Position numbers and translations under genes: made by a program. A DNA stretch of 48,017 bases. Origin: Cetobacterium sp. ZOR0034. GTDB taxonomy: Bacteria; Fusobacteriota; Fusobacteriia; Fusobacteriales; Fusobacteriaceae. The DNA is taken from the NCBI RefSeq assembly GCF_000799075.1, contig NZ_JTLI01000003.1:1-48017 (forward strand), read 5' to 3'. This document shows positions 33,091 through 40,208 of the stretch, piece after piece. The number at the start of each line of letters is the position of its first letter. The first letter of the stretch is position 1. The notes under the pieces were generated by a model. That model was not told the DNA's origin. It saw nothing but the letters and a program-made list of their open reading frames with translations, and searched no databases.

Positions 33091-35019
33091 ATGAACAGTT
33101 TTTTAAAACAAATAATTACCCCTATGAATATTGGTTTTGGAGTATTAATGTTAGGTTTATTTTTAATATCTCTAAAAAAAATGATTTCAAAGCCGAAAGA
33201 AAGCACAACAATCCCCAACTTGATAGCAGGATTAGGAATCATAGGAACGTTTTTAGGAATTTTTATGGGGTTATTACAATTTGATACCATAAACTTGGAT
33301 AAGAGTATACCAAAACTTTTAGAAGGAATGAGAACAGCCTTCTTTACATCTTTAGTTGGATTAGTTTTATCAAATATTCTAAAATCATTCCAATCAAAGA
33401 AGATAAAAGAAGCAATAAAAAATGAAAAAGAGAATGTTGGAGAGGTTTCTTTAGAAAAAATAGCAACATTAATGTTTGAAATGAAAGAAGCCATTGTTCA
33501 AAGTAATAAACAGGTTGTTGAAGCAATAGTTGATATAAAAGAAAATACACAAAAAACATCAGAGATAAGTAGAGTAGCAATTGAATCTCTAGTACAAGAG
33601 TTAACAGGAGATAAACCTACATCTCTTGTAGGTCAAATGAAAATTTTAAGAGAGAGTATGATAAAAGCTCAAGAAAATGCTCAGGAAAGATTGAATTTGG
33701 GGCTTGAAAATATGGGGAGCCAACTGGATAACTTAGTAAAGACAAATAATGCAATTAGTACAGAGATAGAAAGAGGAAATAATGTTTTAATTGAAGAGTT
33801 TAGAATTTTTGCTAAAAATATGGCAGAAAATAATATGAAAGCTTTTACAGAAGCTATTCAAGAGTGTATAAGAGACTTGAATAATCAACTACAAGAGCAA
33901 TTTGGTGAAAACTTTAAACACTTAAATTATGCAGTGGAAAAATTATTAGAGTGGCAAGTTCATTATAAAGAAACAATTGAAAAGACAAATGATAATCAAA
34001 TAGAACTTTATAATGGAATGATGATGGCCAGAGATTTAATTGTTGAAATAAATGAAAGAAGTTCTTCAATAGTTGAAATTGCAAATAAACTTGGAGATAA
34101 AATAGTAACATTTGATACGCAACAACAAAATTTAAATAATTCAATAGAAGTTTTAAATAAAATTTCTTTAGAAGCAAGAGAGTTAATTCCAAATATAGAT
34201 GTATATATGGCGAATGTCAAAGAAAATATAGTTAAGTCTACAAATAATATTGAGCAGTACATAATAGAAGTAGATAGCAAATTATTAGAACACACAGAAC
34301 TTGCGACAGAAAAGATAACAAACCATGTAGTTACGGCAACGGAAAAAAGTCTTGAAGAAGTTAATAAATCATCTGCTAATATATTAGATAAAATAACTTT
34401 AGTAAATCATGCAGCTATAAGTAAAATATCTAAACTATCTGATTCTTTTGAAGAGCAATCATTAAAAACAATTGAACATATAACAAATATTCAGAATAGT
34501 CTGAAATCTACATCTGATGTTATATTAAATAATTTTACTGAAGTAGCAGAAAAAACTAGTAAAAATATAGATGAAAATAATGCTCAAATTATTTCAGTAA
34601 GAAATTCAATTAAAGAATTAACATACCTATCGACAGAAAGCATAAAAAAACAGCAAGTAGAAGTTATAGCGGCTTTAAAAGATTTAACAGTGAGTATTAC
34701 AGGAGCAAGCGAACTTAATATAAAAGCTATGGAGAATCAAATTGTATCTATAGAAAAGGCGATTGTTAGATTTGAAAATGAAGGATTTACATTAACAAAA
34801 AAAATCTCTGATAATATTCAAGTAATGGTTGAAAATAATAACTCAAATGTACAAACAAGTGTTGAACACTTAAATAAAACTTTAGGAGTAACGTTAAATA
34901 CATCTTTAGAGTCTTTAGGAAATCAATTAGCAGCTATTTCAGAGAAGTTTGTTAGTGATTATACTCCACTGACTATAGAGCTTCAAAAGCTAATTAACTT
35001 GGCAAAAAAGGTAGGGTAA
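33091..35019 (+). CDS. zorA: Zorya defence protein ZorA (MotA/ExbB-like motor subunit)
   Basis: This inner-membrane protein of 642 aa has three predicted helices (about 12-30, 43-63, 82-99) with the MotA/TolQ/ExbB motif LIAGLGIIGTFLGIFMGLL. A long helical, coiled-coil tail of more than 500 residues points into the cytoplasm. In Zorya, ZorA forms a pentamer around ZorB and the tail is thought to signal or recruit nucleases when phage enters. AAAGGAG precedes the ATG. The next gene starts 4 nt after its stop. The tail and the ZorB and HNH neighbours separate it from flagellar MotA and TonB-linked ExbB. Confidence 0.88.
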   Translation: MNSFLKQIITPMNIGFGVLMLGLFLISLKKMISKPKESTTIPNLIAGLGIIGTFLGIFMGLLQFDTINLDKSIPKLLEGMRTAFFTSLVGLVLSNILKSFQSKKIKEAIKNEKENVGEVSLEKIATLMFEMKEAIVQSNKQVVEAIVDIKENTQKTSEISRVAIESLVQELTGDKPTSLVGQMKILRESMIKAQENAQERLNLGLENMGSQLDNLVKTNNAISTEIERGNNVLIEEFRIFAKNMAENNMKAFTEAIQECIRDLNNQLQEQFGENFKHLNYAVEKLLEWQVHYKETIEKTNDNQIELYNGMMMARDLIVEINERSSSIVEIANKLGDKIVTFDTQQQNLNNSIEVLNKISLEARELIPNIDVYMANVKENIVKSTNNIEQYIIEVDSKLLEHTELATEKITNHVVTATEKSLEEVNKSSANILDKITLVNHAAISKISKLSDSFEEQSLKTIEHITNIQNSLKSTSDVILNNFTEVAEKTSKNIDENNAQIISVRNSIKELTYLSTESIKKQQVEVIAALKDLTVSITGASELNIKAMENQIVSIEKAIVRFENEGFTLTKKISDNIQVMVENNNSNVQTSVEHLNKTLGVTLNTSLESLGNQLAAISEKFVSDYTPLTIELQKLINLAKKVG

Positions 35020-35023
35020 TCAA

Positions 35024-35746
35024 ATGAATAAATACATACAAAATGATGATTTTTGGCCGTCTATATCAGACTTGATGTCGGGATTGATGATTATATTTAT
35101 GTTTATCGCAATATCTTTTATGTCACAGGTAGCAAAAGAAAAACAGGGGATGACTGACTTGGCTGAAGAATATAGAAAAATCAAGATATCAATTTACCAA
35201 GAGCTTTTTAAAGAGTTTCAAAGTGATTTAAATGAATGGAATGCTTATATAGATGAAGAAACATTATCAATAAAATTTAGAGAGCCAGATATATTTTTTC
35301 AGCAAGGAAGTAGCGAGTTAAATGATGGATTTAAAAATATATTAAATGATTTTTTCCCAAGATATATAGCAATATTAAATTCTAAAAAATTTGAGTGTGA
35401 AATTGAAGAGGTAAGAATAGAAGGTCATACATCAACAGAGTGGACAAGAAATTCATCTCCTATGGATTCTTATTTTAAAAATATGGAGCTATCACAAAAT
35501 AGAACTAGAACAACTTTGCAATATGTAATGACACTACCTAGAATGAGAAAGCATGAGAAGTTTATGATAGAAAAAGTAACTGCGAATGGATTGTCATATA
35601 GTAAAAGAATTATAACTAAGGGTATAGAGGATAAGAAAATGTCTAGAAGAGTTGAGTTTAGAATAAGGACAAAAGCTGAACAAAAGATAGATCAAATACT
35701 GGCAAAGAATGATAGAGAAAGAGGCGAAAAAAATGAAATTAATTAA
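35024..35746 (+). CDS. zorB: Zorya defence protein ZorB (MotB/OmpA-like)
   Basis: This protein of 240 aa has one N-terminal membrane helix containing the proton-path Asp16 in WPSISDLMSGLMIIFMFIAI, a stretch very typical of ZorB. An OmpA-like peptidoglycan-binding domain follows, with EGHTST, LSQNRTRTT and SRRVEFRI. It anchors the ZorA motor to the cell wall and is driven by ion flow. It overlaps the downstream HNH gene by 14 nt. Confidence 0.9.
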   Translation: MNKYIQNDDFWPSISDLMSGLMIIFMFIAISFMSQVAKEKQGMTDLAEEYRKIKISIYQELFKEFQSDLNEWNAYIDEETLSIKFREPDIFFQQGSSELNDGFKNILNDFFPRYIAILNSKKFECEIEEVRIEGHTSTEWTRNSSPMDSYFKNMELSQNRTRTTLQYVMTLPRMRKHEKFMIEKVTANGLSYSKRIITKGIEDKKMSRRVEFRIRTKAEQKIDQILAKNDRERGEKNEIN

Positions 35747-36581
35747 TTTTAATGAGTTTTTAGCTTTTAAAAAAATAAGAAAAAGTATGGGTATTTCAGA
35801 GGATTTTAAGCCAAATTTTCAGAGTTCAGAAGCTGTTATGAAAGAGCTAAAGCTTAGTAATATAAAAACAAAGGGTTTAGATATATCATTTGATGAATTA
35901 GTTGTAGCAAAAGATAAGACGCTAGAACATAAAGATTTTCCTGGGCAGAAAATGCTTGTGTATATAAGAGACTTTATGGGTGATTATGTAAAGGATGAAA
36001 GTGACAGATCGAATTATCCAAAGTTTCATCTATCTTGGTGTCAAACTTTAAATAAGATGCATGAAAGTAAAAAATATGATAGATATGTTGTGAGTCAAAG
36101 AAACGATGGAATATTTTTACTGAATAAGACGTCGAATGGTAGAGTAGTTAAAAAGGATATTGAGCTAGAGCTATTGGTTTGTAAAAATTGCTTACAAACC
36201 TTAAATTATAAAGGATATAATAGCTCTTATAATTCAAGACTTAATGTTTTTAATAGTTTTAATATAAAAGAGTTTTTAGATGAATATAATACAGAGATTT
36301 ATATAGAACCAACTCATACTTCAAGCTCTCAACCATTAAATGAATATGTAGATGAATGGAGAGAGATAAGTTTCAGATATAAAAAGAGCAAGAGATTTAT
36401 TTGTCAAGATTGTGGAAAAGATTGTTCTAAAGATACAAATGAACTGCATGTCCATCATGTAGATGGAGTCAAATCAAATAATAATCCGTCAAATTTAGAA
36501 GTAGTTTGTGTGAGTTGTCATAGTAAAAAACCTATGCATGGACATATGCTAACTAATCCTAACTTTAGCAGATATATGTAA
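35733..36581 (+). CDS. zorE: HNH endonuclease-domain protein, ZorE-like (type II Zorya)
   Basis: This protein of 282 aa ends in an HNH nuclease: CQDCGKDC (Cys224, Cys227), HVHHVDG (His239-His242), N-P-S-NLEVVC and CVSCH. A second Cys pair (VCKNC) lies earlier. Type II Zorya consists of ZorA, ZorB and an HNH protein ZorE, and this gene order matches. I start at the ATG at 35733 (MKLINFNEFL), preceded by GAGGCG. The frame is open to 35709. It should degrade or nick phage DNA after the ZorAB signal. A lone HNH nuclease is less likely, given the overlap with zorB. Confidence 0.85.
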   Translation: MKLINFNEFLAFKKIRKSMGISEDFKPNFQSSEAVMKELKLSNIKTKGLDISFDELVVAKDKTLEHKDFPGQKMLVYIRDFMGDYVKDESDRSNYPKFHLSWCQTLNKMHESKKYDRYVVSQRNDGIFLLNKTSNGRVVKKDIELELLVCKNCLQTLNYKGYNSSYNSRLNVFNSFNIKEFLDEYNTEIYIEPTHTSSSQPLNEYVDEWREISFRYKKSKRFICQDCGKDCSKDTNELHVHHVDGVKSNNNPSNLEVVCVSCHSKKPMHGHMLTNPNFSRYM

Positions 36582-36605
36582 TTTGTATAAATATTGTTAA
36601 TGAAA

Positions 36606-36634
36606 TTGACAGCGAGTTTTTTTGAATATATAAT
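36606..36634 (+). promoter_or_regulatory. Sigma-70 promoter of the UshA-like gene
   Basis: A perfect TTGACA (36606-36611) and TATAAT (36629-36634) are separated by 17 nt. The start codon is about 52 nt further on. Confidence 0.9.
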
Positions 36635-36686
36635 GTTTTGAACATTATTTGTTCTTCTAGAAAAAAAGGTTTTGGAGGGAGATATT

Positions 36687-38168
36687 TTGAAAAAAATTAT
36701 AAGTGGGTTTTTATTACTTTCATCGATAGTGTTGGCTCAAGAAAAGGCAACATTGCTATATTTTAATGATTCACATGTAATCTATCCAGTGGTGGATAAA
36801 CATGGTGAAAGAGGGGGAGTAGCAAGGGCTAAAACTGTGATAGATAAAGCTCGTAAAGAGAATAAAAATACCTTAGTTCTTCAAGGAGGAGATTTAGGAG
36901 GGGGAGTTTTATTTGGAGCTATTTATCATGGCTTTCCTATGATTGAAGCTTTCAATAAGATTCCGATAGATATCTCTAACTTTGGACAACATGAATTTGA
37001 TTTTGGAGTAACAGAAGCTAGAAATTTAGTAGATAAATCAAACTTTGAATGGATTTCAAGCAATTTAAAAGAGAGTTCAGGAGAAGCATTCAATAAATCA
37101 AAAGAGTATATTGTAAAACAATTTGGAGATTTAAAAATAGGTTTTCTAGGAACTACAGATGGAATGAGTACAACAATCCAGACAACTGAAATTCATCAAG
37201 CTGATATATTTAAGAGTATTGAAGAGAATTTAGGGAAGTTAAAAAAAGAAAAAGTAGATTTTATAGTTTTACTAACTCAATCTGAGCCAGAATTAAATAT
37301 TGAAATTTTAGAAAAATTCCCAGAGATTAACTCAATTTTAGCTGAAGAAAAATCTGAGAAGTACAGCTATGTAACTTATGTAGGAGAAAAACCAATTGTG
37401 TCTCCTCAAGGAAACATGGGATCTATTGTAAAAATTGAAATTATAAAAGAGAATGATGGTAAGATATCACAGAACCTATCATTTATTCCTTTGAATAACT
37501 CTGTAGAATCAGATAAAGAGTTGTTAAAATTGGAGAATTATTATAAAGATAAATTGGAAAAAGATTTAGGGGTTGTGATTGCTGAGGCTAAGATTAAGTT
37601 GGATTCAGGTTTCGGAGAGAATCATCATGCTAGATATGAAGAGAGTAATGTTGGAAATCTAATTGCAGATGCGTATAGAAATCATTTCAAAACTGAGATA
37701 GGATTTATGAATGGTGGAGGACTGAGAGCCAATATAGATGCAGGTGAATTCAAATTAAAGGATGCAATATCTTTACTTCCATTTTCAAATAAAGTTGGTG
37801 CTTTTGAATATACTGGGAAAACAATAGTAGAGGCTATAGAACACGGTGTAAGCAGTGTAGAGAAGAAAGCAGGAAGATTTTTACAGGTATCTGGACTAAA
37901 ATATGAATATAAACCAGACAATAAAGTAGGAGAAAGAGTTCTTTCTGTCACAATAGATGATAAACCAATCCAGTTGGATAAAGTTTATACAGTAGCACTA
38001 CCTCTATATATAAAAAATGGTGGAGATGGATTTGAGATGTTGAAAAATCCAGTTGGAACAGTGGATATAGCTTCAGAAAAAGTTATTGATTCGGATATAT
38101 TCATAGATTATGTAAAAGAGATAAAAGAGCTAAATCCGAAACTCGAAAATAGAATTGTGGTTAAATAA
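36687..38168 (+). CDS. Exported UshA-like 5'-nucleotidase-family protein with altered metal site
   Basis: This periplasmic protein of 493 aa has a signal peptide (MKKIISGFLLLSSIVLA, then QEK) and two domains. The N-terminal calcineurin-like domain keeps DSH (28-30) and GGD (69). It has GQHEFD where GNHEFD is expected, LTQSEPE where a His is expected, and no GHxH motif at all. The C-terminal nucleotidase domain looks normal (SNVGNLIADAYR, NGGGLRANI, NGGDGFEM). It may thus bind nucleotides without cleaving them, or use another metal set. I start at TTG 36687, because GGAGGGAG at 36674 lies 8 nt upstream and would be inside the ORF if translation began at 36672. It shares a near-identical signal peptide with the nucleosidase downstream. 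Confidence 0.85.
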   Translation: MKKIISGFLLLSSIVLAQEKATLLYFNDSHVIYPVVDKHGERGGVARAKTVIDKARKENKNTLVLQGGDLGGGVLFGAIYHGFPMIEAFNKIPIDISNFGQHEFDFGVTEARNLVDKSNFEWISSNLKESSGEAFNKSKEYIVKQFGDLKIGFLGTTDGMSTTIQTTEIHQADIFKSIEENLGKLKKEKVDFIVLLTQSEPELNIEILEKFPEINSILAEEKSEKYSYVTYVGEKPIVSPQGNMGSIVKIEIIKENDGKISQNLSFIPLNNSVESDKELLKLENYYKDKLEKDLGVVIAEAKIKLDSGFGENHHARYEESNVGNLIADAYRNHFKTEIGFMNGGGLRANIDAGEFKLKDAISLLPFSNKVGAFEYTGKTIVEAIEHGVSSVEKKAGRFLQVSGLKYEYKPDNKVGERVLSVTIDDKPIQLDKVYTVALPLYIKNGGDGFEMLKNPVGTVDIASEKVIDSDIFIDYVKEIKELNPKLENRIVVK

Positions 38169-38170
38169 AA

Positions 38171-38200
38171 TACAATTTCGAAAAAAGATTGTTATTTTTT
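38171..38200 (+). terminator. Weak terminator of the UshA-like gene
   Basis: ACAAT and ATTGT can pair around an A-rich loop, followed by TATTTTTTT. The stem is short, so this is a tentative call. Confidence 0.4.
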
Positions 38201-38204
38201 TCTG

Positions 38205-38233
38205 TTGCAAAATAAATATATTCCTGATATGAT
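38205..38233 (+). promoter_or_regulatory. Promoter of the riboswitch-controlled nucleosidase gene
   Basis: TTGCAA (38205-38210) and TATGAT (38228-38233) are 17 nt apart. Transcription would start at about 38240, right at the aptamer. Confidence 0.7.
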
Positions 38234-38240
38234 TTTATAT

Positions 38241-38307
38241 AGCTCATATATACCTCAGATACGGTGAGGAGTCTCTACAATCAACCTTAAATTGATTACT
38301 ATGACTT
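38241..38307 (+). ncRNA. Purine riboswitch aptamer, guanine/hypoxanthine type
   Basis: The three-way junction is clear. P1 is TCATA/TATGA. P2 is CCTCA/TGAGG with loop GATACGG, and J2/3 is AGTCTCTAC. P3 is AATCA/TGATT with loop ACCTTAAAT, and J3/1 is ACT. The two loops match the kissing loops of purine riboswitches. The base equivalent to C74 (38299) is C, which pairs with guanine or hypoxanthine; adenine switches have U there. The expression platform is not obvious. An AGTTTTG/CAAAACT pairing (38344-38350 with 38378-38384) that encloses the ribosome-binding site could control translation. Confidence 0.92.
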
Positions 38308-38384
38308 ATTAAAATAATTTTTAATAACATTATTAGTTTGTAGAGTTTTGGGTATACTTTAACTATAAGAGAGGACACAAAACT

Positions 38385-39170
38385 ATGAAAAAAATTATTA
38401 CAGGCTTTTTAGTATTATCTTCAGTGGCATTTTCAAAGGAAACAATTCTAGTTCAAGGTGCTATGGATATGGAGGTAAATTACTTAATAAAAAGCTTACA
38501 AAATCCAATAAAGAATCATATTGGAGGTTGGACATTCTGGCAAGGAAATGTTGGAGAACATGATGTTATTGTTTCTAGAACAGAAGTTGGATTGGTTAAT
38601 GCGGCAGCAGCAACAGCGATAGGTATTGAAAGATATAATCCTACAATTATTATAAATCAAGGAACATCTGGAGGGCATGATTCATCTCTTCACACAGGAG
38701 ATATTGTTCTTGGAACAGAAGTTGTAAATATTGGTGCTATTAGAACAGAAAGAAAAGAAGAAGGCGTTTCTGAAAATATGAGAGATGGAATATTCTTTGA
38801 TGTTGTTCAAAGGCTTAGAGATAAAGAGGATAAGTTGACGACATATGAAACATTCAAAAGTGATTTATCTTTAATAAAGATTGCTAAAAATATAAAATAC
38901 ACTAATGGAAAAATAGCTGAGGGAGTTATTGGTTCGGCTGATCAATGGAATAGAGAGATTGAAAGAATAAAGTATCTGAATACTACGTTCAAAACGATGA
39001 CTGAAGAGATGGAATCAGTTGCCGTTGCTCAAACTGCAAAAGCTTACAATATTCCATTTTTAGCTGTTAGAGTTCTTTCAAATACAGAAATTCATGATGA
39101 AGAGTTTAATCCTAAAACAGCTCTTTGGTGTCAAGAGTTTACCTTAGATATTATTAAAAATATAAAATAA
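38385..39170 (+). CDS. Exported nucleoside phosphorylase/nucleosidase-family (MTAN-like) protein
   Basis: This protein of 261 aa has a signal peptide (MKKIITGFLVLSSVAFS, then KE) and a PNP/UDP fold. It keeps the MTAN-like motifs GAMDMEV (Glu equivalent to E12), INQGTSGG, TEEMESVAVAQTA (Glu equivalent to E174). The catalytic Asp of MTAN (RAISD) is Asn here (RVLSN). An Asn at that place favours 6-oxopurines in trimeric PNP. With the guanine-type riboswitch upstream, a periplasmic guanosine/inosine nucleosidase is a fair guess. The usual MTA/SAH nucleosidase would be cytoplasmic and keep Asp. GAGAGGA precedes the ATG. Confidence 0.85.
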   Translation: MKKIITGFLVLSSVAFSKETILVQGAMDMEVNYLIKSLQNPIKNHIGGWTFWQGNVGEHDVIVSRTEVGLVNAAAATAIGIERYNPTIIINQGTSGGHDSSLHTGDIVLGTEVVNIGAIRTERKEEGVSENMRDGIFFDVVQRLRDKEDKLTTYETFKSDLSLIKIAKNIKYTNGKIAEGVIGSADQWNREIERIKYLNTTFKTMTEEMESVAVAQTAKAYNIPFLAVRVLSNTEIHDEEFNPKTALWCQEFTLDIIKNIK

Positions 39171-39171
39171 C

Positions 39172-39212
39172 AAAAAATAGAGGGCAATAATCATAAGCCC
39201 TCTATTTTTTTT
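39172..39212. terminator. Bidirectional terminator
   Basis: AAAAAATAGAGGGC and GCCCTCTATTTTTT form a strong stem with an 11-nt loop. Flanking A and T runs make it work in both directions, ending the nucleosidase gene and the convergent HEAT-repeat gene. Between it and 39315 there is only AT-rich sequence. Confidence 0.93.
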
Positions 39213-39315
39213 AAATATGTTTTCAAAATTTTCCAGGATAGTTCTAATGTGAATTCAAATCTTTGTATAGCTCCATCTTTTTGCTATAGAAATACCACCT
39301 TATTTTTTTAGTTTA

Positions 39316-39747
39316 TTATTTTGATAGATATTTATAGATTCCTCTTATCCAGTTATCAAAATACATATGCTCATAAGACATAACATCGTACATTTTAGGT
39401 GAGATTGTTTGGAAGTACTCTTTAAAAAGATCTAAATCTAGAGCTTCCATTCTTGTTTCTCTTTTAATTTTTAAGAACATTTTTCTGATATCATTTGGCG
39501 AATAACCAGTATTCTTTTTTCCAAGATTGATAACCTCACCATTTTTTTTAAGTTTATTTTTTTGACAAAGTAAGAAAGCAGCTTGTTTAACAGCAAATAC
39601 TCTATCAGTTAAAGCTAACCTTATCACAATCTCTTTTAAAGCAGTATATTTCTCATCATTTAAATCATATTCTTTTATTTTATTAATAGCTTCTAATCTA
39701 ACTTTATAAGAAAGTTCATTTTTTAAATCTTTTATAATTGCTTGCAT
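39316..39747 (-). CDS. HEAT-repeat-like protein, 143 aa
   Basis: This small helical protein has paired helices (IIKDLKNELSYKVRLEAINKI, then YTALKEIVIRLALTDRVFAVKQAAFLL) resembling two HEAT repeats, followed by an unrelated basic C-terminal part. HEAT repeats bind proteins or nucleic acids. The particular function is unknown. I start at the ATG at 39747 (MQAIIKDL), with GGAG 5 nt before it; the frame is open to 39765. A TGcTATAAT extended -10 lies upstream at 39783-39788. Confidence 0.75.
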   Translation of the reverse strand: MQAIIKDLKNELSYKVRLEAINKIKEYDLNDEKYTALKEIVIRLALTDRVFAVKQAAFLLCQKNKLKKNGEVINLGKKNTGYSPNDIRKMFLKIKRETRMEALDLDLFKEYFQTISPKMYDVMSYEHMYFDNWIRGIYKYLSK

Positions 39748-39836
39748 TTTATCTCCTTTTTTCACTTAAAGTTTCATATTATATTATAGCATAAAATATA
39801 TTTTAATATATAACTATATATTGTGTTTTTTCAATA

Positions 39837-40016
39837 GAAAAGTATTTAGGAAAATGGTATGAAATAAAACGATTTGATCATAGTTTCGAAAAAGGCTTAA
39901 AAGCAGTAACAGCGGAGTATAGGAAAGAAAAAAATTCTGTATAAATATATGAAAGCATGATTCAAAAAGCTAAAGAGTTGGGATTTGATACAGAGAAATT
40001 GATAGATGGGCAATAA
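39837..40016 (+). pseudogene. blc: Decayed lipocalin (blc) pseudogene
   Basis: In one frame, the first segment (39837-39941) reads EKYLGKWYEIKRFDHSFEKG and LKAVTAEYRKEKN before a TAA at 39942-39944. The second segment (39948-40013) reads on in the same frame with MIQKAKELGFDTEKLIDGQ and a stop at 40014. These match the start and the C-terminal end of bacterial lipocalin Blc, with about 90 middle residues missing and no start codon region left. It is therefore an internally deleted, inactive remnant. Confidence 0.8.
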
Positions 40017-40090
40017 GATTAATATGATATTTTTTACTTTTGCAGTTAATTTAAAAGTAAATTAGAAAAATAAAAAATAGAATAATTTAG

Positions 40091-40140
40091 TTCAAGGAGT
40101 TAGAGTTTTTAAAAGTTTAATTCTTTGAATTTTTTATTTT
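40091..40140 (+). terminator. Terminator upstream of the ula regulator
   Basis: TTCAAGGAGTTA (40091-40102) pairs over 12 bp (two G-U) with TAATTCTTTGAA (40118-40129), followed by TTTTTTATTTT. It may have ended the lost blc transcript and now insulates the ula regulator. Confidence 0.8.
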
Positions 40141-40164
40141 ATAATAACCGTTTTTATTAAAAGA

Positions 40165-40173
40165 TGATATAAT
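40165..40173 (+). promoter_or_regulatory. Extended -10 promoter of the ula regulator
   Basis: TGATATAAT gives an extended -10 (TATAAT at 40168-40173), about 36 nt before the start codon. No good -35 is visible, as expected for an extended -10 promoter. Confidence 0.6.
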
Positions 40174-40208
40174 CAAATTGTTATATTTTAAATTGGGGAG
40201 TGGTGTAT

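Noticed and set aside
33091-35746. Flagellar MotA/MotB or TolQ/ExbB system
   Set aside because: No flagellar or TonB genes are nearby. The long ZorA tail, the ZorB-type helix and the HNH neighbour point to Zorya.
35733-36581. Homing endonuclease or free-standing HNH mobile gene
   Set aside because: It overlaps zorB by 14 nt in the order expected for type II Zorya, and nothing intron-like surrounds it.
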